64,000 bases of DNA. Source: Gymnogyps californianus. Taxonomy: Eukaryota; Chordata; Aves; Accipitriformes; Cathartidae. Under the pieces are notes generated by a model, which did not search any database, was not told where the DNA came from, and saw only the letters and a program-made list of their open reading frames with translations. The stretch is taken from positions 620,001 through 684,000 of the forward strand of contig NW_026114268.1 of assembly GCF_018139145.2 (NCBI RefSeq), written 5' to 3'. Position numbers and translations under genes: made by a program. Below are positions 36,691 to 49,800 of the stretch, piece after piece; position 1 is the stretch's first letter, and the number at the start of each line of letters is the position of its first letter.

Positions 36691-37858
36691 TTTTCACCAA
36701 GCCGAGTTTGCGTCTGTTTTGCCTGTGATGCTAACCGGTAAGAGAGCTCCCTGTCCTTCTCTCCACCCACGAGCTTATCGGAGACTTCCCTGGAGGAAGA
36801 GGGGATGGGAAAAAGGACTAAGAACCCTCTCCTACACATATTTTCATTTTTGGCTTTAATGGAAGACTGAACACATGTGCAGTTAAAGTACCACCAACTG
36901 ATAACAGGAGGACAGACAGAGAAGCAGGAACGCACTGTAAAAGTTTGGGTGCCCAGAACTGCGTCCGATGGCCTACCCACTCAAGATAGGGCAACATCAA
37001 GTTCAGTATGTCCTGCCCAACTCAAGACACCTTTCCTCGAGGGAACTCTGGCTCAAGCTGCCTCTGAATGGCCGTCGAGGGGCCTCAGCTGCTCCTGCTG
37101 GGCCAGCTGTGTTCCCAGGGCAGCAACGCTCCCCCAGGGCGTGCGGGGGGATGTGCCTCTGTCACCTCCTAAACCTGGCTCTCATCCAACACCGCACCCA
37201 CTCTGGCAGAGCCATTGCTTTGGACAGTCTAGCTCTGGCATTTCGTCTGCGATTGGACAGGCTTCCTCTTGTCCTTCTGGGGATAAGGCAGCATGCCTTT
37301 GCCAACTCTGCTAGTCGTTTGTTCGCGGACAAAAGCAAAACCTAAGGTGTCTGTTGTTAGGGAAGAGGGGAGGACTCCAGCCTCTCAAGAGCACGTGGAG
37401 CAGCCAGCATGCTCAGAGTCGAGTACGCTCCCTTCCTCTCATCTAAACAGGCCTACTGTCCTCTGGAATGCAGAGCGCGGTGCCTACAGCAACAACTAGA
37501 AATGAACGCGCAAGGCACCTGCCCCTTGTGCCCCTATGGCTCCTTGGCTTTCTCAGGCTGCAAGAAAGGAGCCACCAACATGAACCTGAGCCCCCGCCAG
37601 AGAAACACTGAGCGTACTTGGTGCCTGACTTCAGTCGCCTCTGAAGGCCCTCCTTGTTACAGAGTGTCAAAAGCAGCGGCTAGGAAGGTTTCTTGTAGCT
37701 CCCAAATCTGTCACTCTTCGGTGGGAATTCAAAGAGCTGACCCCTTGGTAGGAGACATTCTGCTTTTGTAGGATTCCTTCCCTTGCAGAGAGGAGTGCAA
37801 AACCTGCTCCCTGTCAGGCTGGACTTTGCCTCAAAACATGGTGCTGCCTTTTCTCTTG

Positions 37859-37935
37859 TGACATCACCCACTGCCGCTGATGTCACAAAGCGTTGTCGGT
37901 GCTGAGGCAGACACAGCAGGGCATAAGAGCGGGGC
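37859..37935 (+). promoter_or_regulatory. CRE-like promoter of copy C
   Basis: TGACATCA at 37,859 and TGATGTCA at 37,878, with the same TATA-like CATAAGAG downstream. Confidence 0.55.
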
Positions 37936-38013
37936 TGTCCCTGCACCTTTGTCACTCTCGGTCTTGAGGGAACAGAGATCGCAGAGTTTTTGGCTCGCCT
38001 CTGAGCAAGCACG

Positions 38014-41000
38014 ATGCCTGGTGCCCGCACCTCAGCGGATACGGAGACACAGCCCCGGAATACTCTGGATCTGAATGGGTACGTTTGAAAAATCCTCCTC
38101 TCCTTTCCCCAAGTGTATTTTCCGCCGCATCAGCTGGGTGGGTGGGGGGTGGACAGGGGAAGAACATGAGGGCAGCCTGAGAGCTCGGTCTGGAGGTGGT
38201 GGAAGGCAGCAGCAGTCTCTTCAGTCTCTTCATGAATGACAGGACTACGCCTAGAAAGCCTTTTGTCTCTGCAAAATGAGGGGCGAGTCCATTTTGGATC
38301 GCACAGAGGGAGTCCCAAGCAGTTGCCCAGATACATCCTGCCATAGCAATTGCGAGAGCTTAGCACAGTCCTGTCTTGCGCTCTGCAGGATGGGTTATGT
38401 CCCTCAGCTTTCCTGGTTTTCCTTTTGACCCGAACCAGAAGGACACCGCTGTTGCCTCTGTTGGCACTGGATTTGACTTGTGTTCCTGACAGACGAGGTT
38501 TCCTTAGGAAACTGAGGCAGCTCCTCACCAGAGCTCTGCCTTAGGAAAAGGAGCACAAGATCCTCTGAGGGGTCCAAGCAGTCTTCTAGCAAAACAAAAG
38601 GGGACTGCTTATTCCTGATGAAGTGTAAGCCTTTCGAGAGCCTCCTAGAACAAGGCAGGAGGAGTTTCCATCTTCCAGAGCAGTGTGCGCTGTCTCTTGG
38701 CCGATCAGGCTTCAGGGGAGCAGGGCCTAGCCACCAGGGTGTTGCCTTGGTGTCTCCTTGCTTCCCCATGGATTACCAGCATGCCTTTACATTCAGCCCT
38801 CCCTCCCTCCCTCCCTCTCTACCCAGTCCGCATTTGTCTGCATTTATGCCAAGAAAAGGGCCAGTGATAACCCGGCTGCTAAAGAAATGCTGCTAGAGGG
38901 GAGACACACAATCCCCCTGCGTAGCAGGCTGTTGAACTGTCGGGGTACAGGCTGAACCTCTTCTTGAGAGGGGGTGGAGAACTGTGTCAGCACTAGCACC
39001 CATCGCATGGTGGGCAGGAGAAACAGGCATTTGTTACGTCCCTTCCATTTCCCAAGAATCCCTCTCCAACCCCACAGACGTGAAGTATGGCCACAGCTTT
39101 TGGTGCAACTCCTCCTCTTCCGGAGTCAATCCGCAGCCCTTCGTCCCTAACGAAACAGTGCCAATCGTTACCATACCAAATGCCCCACTGGTGCAGCTGG
39201 TGACAACTCCACCGCTGACTCGAGCTTGTGCAGGACCAAGCCAATCCTCACGCCAGGAGTGCCAGGTTCAAGACCTGCAGTCCCTACTGCTGCTCTCCAG
39301 GCTGCTGCTGAACTGCACACGTACCGCCAGCTTCACCATCCTTTTCCTCCTTGCTGCTCTCTAGGAAAATGAAGGCTCTGAAGATGGTGACCCTGGTGCT
39401 GCTTGTCGGGCTCTTCTCTTGCGGTGAGTCTCTGTAGAGCTCAGACCTGAGGATGGTGCTTTAGGAGGTCCCCAGGGCTCCATTCTGCCCTGGTCCGCTT
39501 CCCCTGCTGTCACCAGAGGAGCCCAGCTAAGAGCAGGAAGTCCTCGACAGAGCTCTGCCACTCCCCCCTGCTTCAGAGGAATGGCTGTGGGGGCGAGGAA
39601 CGGGTTGACTTGCCTTGCCCACGAGGGCTAAGCCAGTTCTCTTCAGCCGAGGGAGAGGCAGTGGCTAACCTCGCCTGCCCCACGAGGCTGAGAAGCTTCT
39701 GCAGGACAAGGAGCATAGTCCAGGGGAGGCAATGTCCGTCTCTTGCGGAGCCCGGACACCATCATGACCTCTTTCAAAGACTACAAGAGGAGAGATTACT
39801 ATGGCACCTGGGAGAGACCCGGAAAGGGGAGCGGGCAGCCCGAGGCATAACCCAGCCTTCGACCAAGGTCGAAGTGTAAGGAGAGCTTTGGTGTATGTCT
39901 GACAGGTGTTTACCACGTGGGACAGCTTGGCGAAGAAAGCCTCTGGAGGATTGCAGCAGTATGCCGGGCCTGCATCTCCTGCTACATTCAGCCTCTCCAA
40001 CAGCAGGTGACATTTAGGTTTCTTCAGCTCAAGGCTGGTTCTGCCAGCGTCACCCCAGGGCAGAAAGTGCCACTCCTTAAAAGCCTGTGCCTAGGGCTAG
40101 CTACAGGAGCCACCCTGGCAGGTCAGTCAGGTGAAGGTCAACTGGACCCCACACCAGTGTCTCCACAGTTCGTGGCATTGCACGCAGCTGATAAAGAACA
40201 ACCATGAGGCAGATTTGGGCCTGCATAGGTTCCAGCAAAGCAAGCACGGGCTTGTGTGGAAAGACTTGAGTCCTTTGCTTTTGATCGGTGTTAGAGTCCT
40301 GCTGCCCAAGCCTTCAACGTGCCAACCACTTCCAAAATTCATTCGTGGGCACGTAACTCAGCAAGCAGCTTCACAGCAATGGAACTTCTCCAGGTGGTAT
40401 CAAGAAAGGACCTGTACCCAAACCACCCTTGGAAGCGTAGCAGGAAGCTGTGCGATAGTAGCCCAGCTGCCTAGGAAGACAGGAAACGGAAGGAATACGT
40501 AGAAGAGGTTGCCTGCAAATGAATGCCTGACAAACAGCAGAAGGCTTTGCAGGACGGATGGTGTTTAACTGGAAGCCGTGCCCAAGTCAAAGAGGGGAGG
40601 CTTTCTGGAAGAAGACAATGCCCAAGGTGAATTGGCTTCTGTCTTGCCTGCCGGTCCATGGTGCTGTTTTCACAGCGTACGCTAGTGGAGCACCTGAGCA
40701 CAAACAGGCATGGGGTCTGTAATTCTTTTGTTTCCCGTGCCTGTACAGAGACTGTTGTTGTGCGCTGCCTTCCTTTCTGCAGAAGGCCTGTTTCTGCTTG
40801 CAATGACTGTTCCCTTAATTGTCGTTCCAGGAGCGCTTGCACCTCCCTGGAGGGGACTGGAAGACTTGGAGGTAAAAACAATTTCCCCTTGACTAGATGG
40901 TTCTTTCGAGGAGCTCTGCCCCTCGGCCCCACCAGGACATTGTTTATGTCCCGCCTCACACAAACTTCCCCTGGCACAGCTCCCTGACCTTCTCCCATTG

Positions 41001-44000
41001 CCCTTTCTTCCCTTCTGCCAAATGGTCAGCTATAGCTCCCCACGCCCATTAGAGGACTGGGGCCACCCATCCGTCCACCCTTGCGTTTGGGCTGGGCTCC
41101 TCACAGCTCCACCTTCCTAACACCTGACAAGCGGAACGGTAGCCTTCTCCATCCTGCATCCCGTTCTCTCCCTCCATGCTTGCGAGTAGCTGCTAGGAGA
41201 CCCCTCTGCGGCTTTCCATTGCTGGGCTGCAACAGAAAGCCCTTGCAAGCAGCATTGCCCCCTCGAAGGAGAGGAGAGGCCAAGGGAAAGAGAGTCTTCT
41301 CTCAGCTGAGGTCACTGGAGCAGCAGTTGCCCGTGAAGACCTTTGCAGGGGGGCAAGGTTCAAGGACTGAGGGCAGCCTTGCAACTGCCACTGTCAAGCA
41401 GAGAGGGAGGACAGAAGTGTATTTCTCGAGCAAGCAGAAGAGGCTAGCCGAGGCAAGGAAGATGTTGTGCTGAGAAAGGAGAAGAGGGAGCAGCAGGAGA
41501 GAGGCAGAGGAAAAAACAGAGAGCCGAGATACCGGCAACCAAGCACGGCAAAGGCAATCAGGGTGGAGGGCTCTAGGACTGATCCAGGAGAGCTCTCCTC
41601 TGTCTCCCTCAGATCGTCTCTCACTAGTATATGCCTAAGGCAGGGAAGGTATTGGTCTTTTCTATAGGAGCTGTCAACTGCTTCTTGCCTGGCTCACATT
41701 CCCACAGCGTCCGAGAGGCCAGCCACAACAGTTACAGTCTCTCCCTTGCTCACTGTTTCTAGGCCAGCAGGAGACGAGTTAGGAGAAGCGCTGAGCAAAA
41801 CCCTGACCCTGCCAGAACAGCTCCGTAAGCTGCAGGAAGAGCTTTATCACCTGCGATGGAGCGTCAGGGATGTCACCGAGCATGCTCTCCACGAAGCCCT
41901 GAAGCAGGCTAAGCTCCCAGGCTTTACCGGATGGGTAAGGGCACACTGCAGAAGGCTCGACTCAGAGGTTTCTTTCCTCCCTCCGGCACGTATCCTACTC
42001 CAGTTCCCTGCCATAGCTAGCCAAAAAACTGGTGCTGCTGGAACAAGTGCTGTGCATTGCCCCACTTCCTTTTCCTGTTGCTCCACACTTCCTTCTGGGG
42101 GAAGAGAGAGCCGTGACGGGAATTGTATTAGTTCTCTTAGTCGCACCTTCCTCTCCGTCCACATCTCGGGTCCTCCTCAAGGGAGGACCAGAAAGAAAGA
42201 ATGGTCTCAGCAGTCCATAGTTACCCCAGTCCCATCTCATGCCCAGAAGGCTTGTCCGTCCGTGCCACCTGGCATGGGGCAGCTCCACAGGAAAAGCCCA
42301 TTCCCGCACCTTCAGCACGCAGAGCATTGGCGTGAGCAGCCTCTCTGTTCTGATACTGCTCAATCGGAGTGGAGCAAACTTGGGAGGTTTCCGGGCAATT
42401 CCAGCGTTCCTTACAGCTGAGTTGAACCGTGTTCACCTTGGCTGGCCTTGCAGGGGAGCTGCTTGCCCCGTTCCTTTGCCTTCTAACAGGCGCTCTCCTT
42501 TCTGTTCCTTCCCAGGCTGTTCAAGAGATGATCAATCAAGTCTTGGAGAAGCTGGAAGAAAACCAAGTCCCGATGCCTGATTATGCCCTCAAATCATCAG
42601 GTGCCGTGACATTGTCCAAACCATCCAGTTCCAAAGCGCTTCCTCTCCAGCTTGACAAGGCGGGCGTTTGAATGCGCCCAGTGGGAGGAGAGAAGGGCCG
42701 ACAAGTCAAGGGCCCCCTCGTGCCCCAGAAATGTACCCACTGACACAGTCTGTAACGGGCCAGACCACAGCTGAAGAACAGAAAGCCTAGGTCACATTCT
42801 TGTCTTTTTCCACGGCCCCTTACGACACTTTGATGAGGCCCTGCTCTGTGTTCCAGAGGGATCAGGCCAGTAAGAAAGAGGGCAATCCCACTGTACCAGA
42901 TGGATGGCTACTTAGAAGCCTCTTTCAAGTCAACACTGCAATATTCCTCCTGACATTGCTCGATGAGCATGCTCATGTTTGAATTTCCAGGGGCTGCTAT
43001 CATTCATCCATGGACTTCTCCATCCTTCCGGAATACAAAAGGAGTCTTTCTGTATTCCCTGCCCATGCTGGATTACGTCAAGTCTCCTGAGGCTATTCTG
43101 GAGGTAGGAGCACCAAGAAACAGAAAAACAGAGGTGGGGGGGAGGAACCAAACATGCTCCTGAGTGGCCTTTACGCTTGTCTTTGCTCCTCGAAGCTTTC
43201 TTTACTGCCTTCCTCTCGCATGGACCTACTCGCCTCCTGTGTCTCCCTGCTGAGTATTTCCTCTCCCGCAGTGCCCCAGGTCCTCCGCGCGAGCTTCTAA
43301 CAGGCTAGCTTCGTCCTGCAGTCTTTGTCTTCCCAGTCACTGTGAAAACTGTCAGCATGGCACGGGAGGAGAAGGGAAAAGGTGCCTGCGGAGGTCTGGG
43401 GTGTGAGCTTGCCACGGCTCTTAGTGAGCACAAGCAGGCGCTGAGAGCCTGCACTGCTGGAGGGCCCCACGTTGTGTTTGCAAGCCGTCCTGGCACTGCT
43501 CCTCAGCTGCCTGCACAAGTTGAAGAGTTGGCTGGTGCCAGTGGAAGGAGGTGGGACTGGATGAGAGGGAGCGATTGCTTCCCCTTACAGGAAAGGCTCA
43601 TCCAGGTGGGCCCTTAGTTGCCACCTGCTCTGGGCAGGTGCCTTTCAGCCACACCATCCTTGCTTCTTCTTGGCTACTTGCTCTGGACTGGGAGAGGCCA
43701 GAGAGCTTCTACAAGTAGCACACCCAGCTCCCTGCCATCCAAGTGTTTCTCCGCTGAAGGGGTCTTGTGAGGCCTGAATTCTCACAACGGCTTCTCCGTT
43801 CGGTACCTGCAGGGTCCCGCCGAAGGCACTGGCTGCGGTTCAGAGCAGAGCTGATGGGCCAAATCAGTTCTTAATCCTCTGATGCTCGTGGCAGGAATAA
43901 GAGCCAGGGCACCCTTCTCCATGTGAACGTGCTTTCTTCTTCTCCTTTCAGCCGGAAAATCATCTGGGAAACTGCTGGCCCTTCCCAGGAAGTCAGGGAC

Positions 44001-45570
44001 ACGTCTTCATCAAGCTGTCTACGCCAATCATTCCCAGAGCAGTCACCATGGACCATGCTTTAGGGACAGGCTTCCATGGAGACAGTATCTCCAGAGCTCC
44101 AAAGGACTTTGCTGTCTACGTAAGTGATTTCTCAAGAGTGCTGGGGGGGGGTCACATAGCATTTCTAAGCGGGGGTGAATATGGGTCAAAGAGTCGAGCG
44201 GCCTGCGGCTTCCTCCTGGTTCGCAGAAGAAACAACCTCCTGGCAGTTGTATTCCTCTTTTATCCAATGTACTGCTCAAAAGGAAGTTTGTGGGGCAAGA
44301 GGGTGCCCCAGGAGCCACAGGGAAAAGCAGCTGGCACAGTGCACGGTTCTAAACCTTCTTGGCTTCCAATCCCAGGGGGCATTTGTGATCCCGAGGTTAC
44401 CCCCCTCTCACTGGCAATGTCTGCTCCTTTTCTGACTGCCAGCTGAGACCCATTGAGTAGGCAAGTGTGGCATGCTGCCTAGCTGCAGCTTCTCATCTTC
44501 TCCTTGTGCTCATCCTCCTTGGACTACGTAGCTGAAAGCAAGCAGTACTTCACCAACTGAAGTTAAGTCTTCCCACAGTGTAACAGGCGCTCTTGTTTTC
44601 TCCACCCCCGGCTTTCTCTAGGGCCTGAAGCACCATGAGGAGCAGGGAACGTTCCTGGGACAGTTCACTTTCCTGGCGGCACTCAATCCCAGTCAGACCT
44701 TCCAGCTGAAGGTACGGGGACAAAGAGGGAAGGCTATCGTAGGAGAGGAGGAGACATGCGGTTGGCTGGGGAGAAGCTTCCCTGCCAAAGGGCTATAGGC
44801 AGCCCTCTCCTTGAGCGTGCGCCACGCTGGCCCTTCTTCTGCTTTAACTTCCTAACAGCGTATGCCTGGACTTCCGTTCTTCTTCTCTTTCATTTTGGGT
44901 TTAAGCTTCAGCGCTTACAACTGCTGCAGTTGAAGCTGAAACCAGCTTGACTGTTTGGGCTCCAAGTGCATACACGTGGCCACATCCCGTAGTATGCACT
45001 ACTACTGGCCTGCTAGTTCAAGACTAGAAATGCTGGGCTTTCTGAGGATTCTGTTGTTGCTGGTAGCGAGTAGTGACAGGGAGGCCATTCTGTTTCAGTG
45101 GCTTTCTAGAGAAGGCAACGAGACATTCTACTAACACCACTGGGTCTTCTGACTGTGGGAGCATGGGCCTCAAAGCAGGCGAGAAGAACTTGCCAATGTA
45201 TTTGCTGAAGCTTCTGGTAGCTGCTTCTTCCTTTCCTGTTCTGCTGGCCAAATGAGGGAGAGCAAGATAAGAACATCTTGAACCACGATAGGTCAAAAGA
45301 CCTCACAGGGCAGCTGGAAGGAAACTGTTGAACGAGTCCGTTGCTGCGACACTACTCTGTCAGTAGTCAAATGCCAGAGAGGAAAAGGCAACTCATTTCT
45401 TCTTCTCCTTTCAGAACGAGCTCTCTGGGTTCGTGAAGTACCTAAGGCTGCAAGTGCTGAGCAACTGGGGTCACCCGGACTACACCTGCCTGTATCGATT
45501 CAGAGTGCACGGTGATCCTCCCAAAGACAGGGGAGAGGTGTCAGCTTCATCTGGCAATAAATTGCGTTAA
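38014..45570 (+). CDS. SUN3-like: SUN3-like SUN-domain protein, copy C
   Basis: Same gene model as copy B: exons 38014-38078, 39365-39423, 39906-40006, 40749-40871, (one unresolved), 41763-41934, 42516-42600, 42991-43103, 43952-44119, 44622-44711, 45415-45570. The fourth exon is the full 123 nt and stays in phase. The unresolved exon region at 41,306 has CTCAG|CTGAGG where copies B and D have CTCAGGCTGAGG. One reading then gives a frame starting LRSLEQQL. The other gives a shifted frame. Which copy is intact depends on the true structure of that exon. From 41,763 onward the coiled coil and SUN domain are identical to copy B at the protein level by eye. Confidence 0.75.
45556..45561 (+). terminator. 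AATAAA inside the last codons, copy C
   Basis: Same arrangement as in copies A, B and D. Confidence 0.6.
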
Positions 45571-46739
45571 TTTTCACCAAGCCGAGTTTGCGTCTGTTTT
45601 GCCTGTGATGCTAACCGGTAAGAGAGCTCCCTGTCCTTCTCTCCACCCACGAGCTTATCGGAGACTTCCCTGGAGGAAGAGGGGATGGGAAAAAGGACTA
45701 AGAACCCTCTCCTACACATATTTTCATTTTTGGCTTTAATGGAAGACTGAACACATGTGCAGTTAAAGTACCACCAACTGATAACAGGAGGACAGACAGA
45801 GAAGCAGGAACGCACTGTAAAAGTTTGGGTGCCCAGAACTGCGTCCGATGGCCTACCCACTCAAGATAGGGCAACATCAAGTTCAGTATGTCCTGCCCAA
45901 CTCAAGACACCTTTCCTCGAGGGGAACTCTGGCTCAAGCTGCCTCTGAATGGCCGTCGAGGGGCCTTAGCTGCTCCTGCTGGGCCAGCTGTGTTCCCAGG
46001 GCAGCAACGCTCCCCCAGGGCGTGCGGGGGGATGTGCCTCTGTCACCTCCTAAACCTGGCTCTCATCCAACACCGCACCCACTCTGGCAGAGCCATTGCT
46101 TTGGACAGTCTAGCTCTGGCATTTCGTCTGCGATTGGACAGGCTTCCTCTTGTCCTTCTGGGGATAAGGCAGCATGCCTTTGCCAACTCTGCTAGTCGTT
46201 TGTTCGCGGACAAAAGCAAAACCTAAGGTGTCTGTTGTTAGGGAAGAGGGGAGGACTCCAGCCTCTCAAGAGCACGTGGAGCAGCCAGCATGCTCAGAGT
46301 CGAGTACGCTCCCTTCCTCTCATCTAAACAGGCCTACTGTCCTCTGGAATGCAGAGCGCGGTGCCTACAGCAACAACTAGAAATGAACGCGCAAGGCACC
46401 TGCCCCTTGTGCCCCTATGGCTCCTTGGCTTTCTCAGGCTGCAAGAAAGGAGCCACCAACATGAACCTGAGCCCCCGCCAGAGAAACACTGAGCGTACTT
46501 GGTGCCTGACTTCAGTCGCCTCTGAAGGCCCTCCTTGTTACAGAGTGTCAAAAGCAGCGGCTAGGAAGGTTTCTTGTAGCTCCCAAATCTGTCACTCTTC
46601 GGTGGGAATTCAAAGAGCTGACCCCTTGGTAGGAGACATTCTGCTTTTGTAGGATTCCTTCCCTTGCAGAGAGGAGTGCAAAACCTGCTCCCTGTCAGGC
46701 TGGACTTTGCCTCAAAACATGGTGCTGCCTTTTCTCTTG

Positions 46740-46815
46740 TGACATCACCCACTGCCGCTGATGTCACAAAGCGTTGTCGGTGCTGAGGTAGACACAGCAG
46801 GGCATAAGAGCGGGG
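46740..46815 (+). promoter_or_regulatory. CRE-like promoter of copy D
   Basis: TGACATCA at 46,740 and TGATGTCA at 46,759, followed by the TATA-like element. Confidence 0.55.
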
Positions 46816-46894
46816 CTGTCCCTGCACCTTTGTCACTCTCGGTCTTGAGGGAACAGAGATCGCAGAGTTTTTGGCTCGCCTCTGAGCAAGCACG

Positions 46895-49800
46895 ATGCCT
46901 GGTGCCCGCACCTCAGCGGATACGGAGACACAGCCCCGGAATACTCTGGATCTGAATGGGTACGTTTGAAAAATCCTCCTCTCCTTTCCCAAGTGTATTT
47001 TCCGCCGCATCAGCTGGGGTGGGTGGGGGGTGGACAGGGGAAGAACATGAGGGCAGCCTGAGAGCTCGGTCTGGAGGTGGTGGAAGGCAGCAGCAGTCTC
47101 TTCAGTCTCTTCATGAATGACAGGACTACGCCTAGAAAGCCTTTTGTCTCTGCAAAATGAGGGGCGAGTCCATTTTGGATCGCACAGAGGGAGTCCCAAG
47201 CAGTTGCCCAGATACATCCTGCCATAGCAATTGCGAGAGCTTAGCACAGTCCTGTCTTGCGCTCTGCAGGATGGGTTATGTCCCTCAGCTTTCCTGGTTT
47301 TCCTTTTGACCCGAACCAGAAGGACACCGCTGTTGCCTCTGTTGGCACTGGATTTGACTTGTGTTCCTGACAGACGAGGTTTCCTTAGGAAACTGAGGCA
47401 GCTCCTCACCAGAGCTCTGCCTTAGGAAAAGGAGCACAAGATCCTCTGAGGGGTCCAAGCAGTCTTCTAGCAAAACAAAAGGGGACTGCTTATTCCTGAT
47501 GAAGTGTAAGCCTTTCGAGAGCCTCCTAGAACAAGGCAGGAGGAGTTTCCATCTTCCAGAGCAGTGTGCGCTGTCTCTTGGCCGATCAGGCTTCAGGGAG
47601 CAGGGCCTAGCCACCAGGGTGTTGCCTTGGTGTCTCCTTGCTTCCCCATGGATTACCAGCATGCCTTTACATTCAGCCCTCCCTCCCTCCCTCCCTCTCT
47701 ACCCAGTCCGCATTTGTCTGCATTTATGCCAAGAAAAGGGCCAGTGATAACCCGGCTGCTAAAGAAATGCTGCTAGAGGGGAGACACACAATCCCCCTGC
47801 GTAGCAGGCTGTTGAACTGTCGGGGTACAGGCTGAACCTCTTCTTGAGAGGGGGTGGAGAACTGTGTCAGCACTAGCACCCATCGCATGGTGGGCAGGAG
47901 AAACAGGCATTTGTTACGTCCCTTCCATTTCCCAAGAATCCCTCTCCAACCCCACAGACGTGAAGTATGGCCACAGCTTTTGGTGCAACTCCTCCTCTTC
48001 CGGAGTCAATCCGCAGCCCTTCGTCCCTAACGAAACAGTGCCAATCGTTACCATACCAAATGCCCCACTGGTGCAGCTGGTGACAACTCCACCGCTGACT
48101 CGAGCTTGTGCAGGACCAAGCCAATCCTCACGCCAGGAGTGCCAGGTTCAAGACCTGCAGTCCCTACTGCTGCTCTCCAGGCTGCTGCTGAACTGCACAC
48201 GTACCGCCAGCTTCACCATCCTTTTCCTCCTTGCTGCTCTCTAGGAAAATGAAGGCTCTGAAGATGGTGACCCTGGTGCTGCTTGTCGGGCTCTTCTCTT
48301 GCGGTGAGTCTCTGTAGAGCTCAGACCTGAGGATGGTGCTTTAGGAGGTCCCCAGGGCTCCATTCTGCCCTGGTCCGCTTCCCCTGCTGTCACCAGAGGA
48401 GCCCAGCTAAGAGCAGGAAGTCCTCGACAGAGCTCTGCCACTCCCCCCTGCTTCAGAGGAATGGCTGTGGGGGCGAGGAACGGGTTGACTTGCCTTGCCC
48501 ACGAGGGCTAAGCCAGTTCTCTTCAGCCGAGGGAGAGGCAGTGGCTAACCTCGCCTGCCCCACGAGGCTGAGAAGCTTCTGCAGGACAAGGAGCATAGTC
48601 CAGGGGAGGCAATGTCCGTCTCTTGCGGAGCCCGGACACCATCATGACCTCTTTCAAAGACTACAAGAGGAGAGATTACTATGGCACCTGGGAGAGACCC
48701 GGAAAGGGGAGCGGGCAGCCCGAGGCATAACCCAGCCTTCGACCAAGGTCGAAGTGTAAGGAGAGCTTTGGTGTATGTCTGACAGGTGTTTACCACGTGG
48801 GACAGCTTGGCGAAGAAAGCCTCTGGAGGATTGCAGCAGTACGCCGGGCCTGCATCTCCTGCTACATTCAGCCTCTCCAACAGCAGGTGACATTTAGGTT
48901 TCTTCAGCTCAAGGCTGGTTCTGCCAGCGTCACCCCAGGGCAGAAAGTGCCACTCCTTAAAAGCCTGTGCCTAGGGCTAGCTACAGGAGCCACCCTGGCA
49001 GGTCAGTCAGGTGAAGGTCAACTGGACCCCACACCAGTGTCTCCACAGTTCGTGGCATTGCACGCAGCTGATAAAGAACAACCATGAGGCAGATTTGGGC
49101 CTGCATAGGTTCCAGCAAAGCAAGCACGGGCTTGTGTGGAAAGACTTGAGTCCTTTGCTTTTGATCGGTGTTAGAGTCCTGCTGCCCAAGCCTTCAACGT
49201 GCCAACCACTTCCAAAATTCATTCGTGGGCACGTAACTCAGCAAGCAGCTTCACAGCAATGGAACTTCTCCAGGTGGTATCAAGAAAGGACCTGTACCCA
49301 AACCACCCTTGGAAGCGTAGCAGGAAGCTGTGCGATAGTAGCCCAGCTGCCTAGGAAGACAGGTAACGGAAGGAATACGTAGAAGAGGTTGCCTGCAAAT
49401 GAATGCCTGACAAACAGCAGAAGGCTTTGCAGGACGGATGGTGTTTAACTGGAAGCCGTGCCCAAGTCAAAGAGGGGAGGCTTTCTGGAAGAAGACAATG
49501 CCCAAGGTGAATTGGCTTCTGTCTTGCCTGCCGGTCCATGGTGCTGTTTTCACAGCGTACGCTAGTGGAGCACCTGAGCACAAACAGGCATGGGGTCTGT
49601 AATTCTTTTGTTTCCCGTGCCTGTACAGAGACTGTTGTTGTGCGCTGCCTTCCTTTCTGCAGAAGGCCTGTTTCTGCTTGCAATGACTGTTCCCTTAATT
49701 GTCGTTCCAGGAGCGCTTGCACCTCCCTGGAGGGGACTGGAAGACTTGGAGGTAAAAACAATTTCCCCTTGACTAGATGGTTCTTTCGAGGAGCTCTGCC

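Noticed and set aside
41746..42420. 224-codon plus-strand ORF
   Set aside because: It is the coiled-coil exon 41,763-41,934 reading on into its intron past a clean GTAAGG donor.
46561..47409. 282-codon minus-strand ORF over the copy D promoter and first exon
   Set aside because: Broken in the other units by single-base indels and antisense to the supported gene. Treated as a chance open frame.
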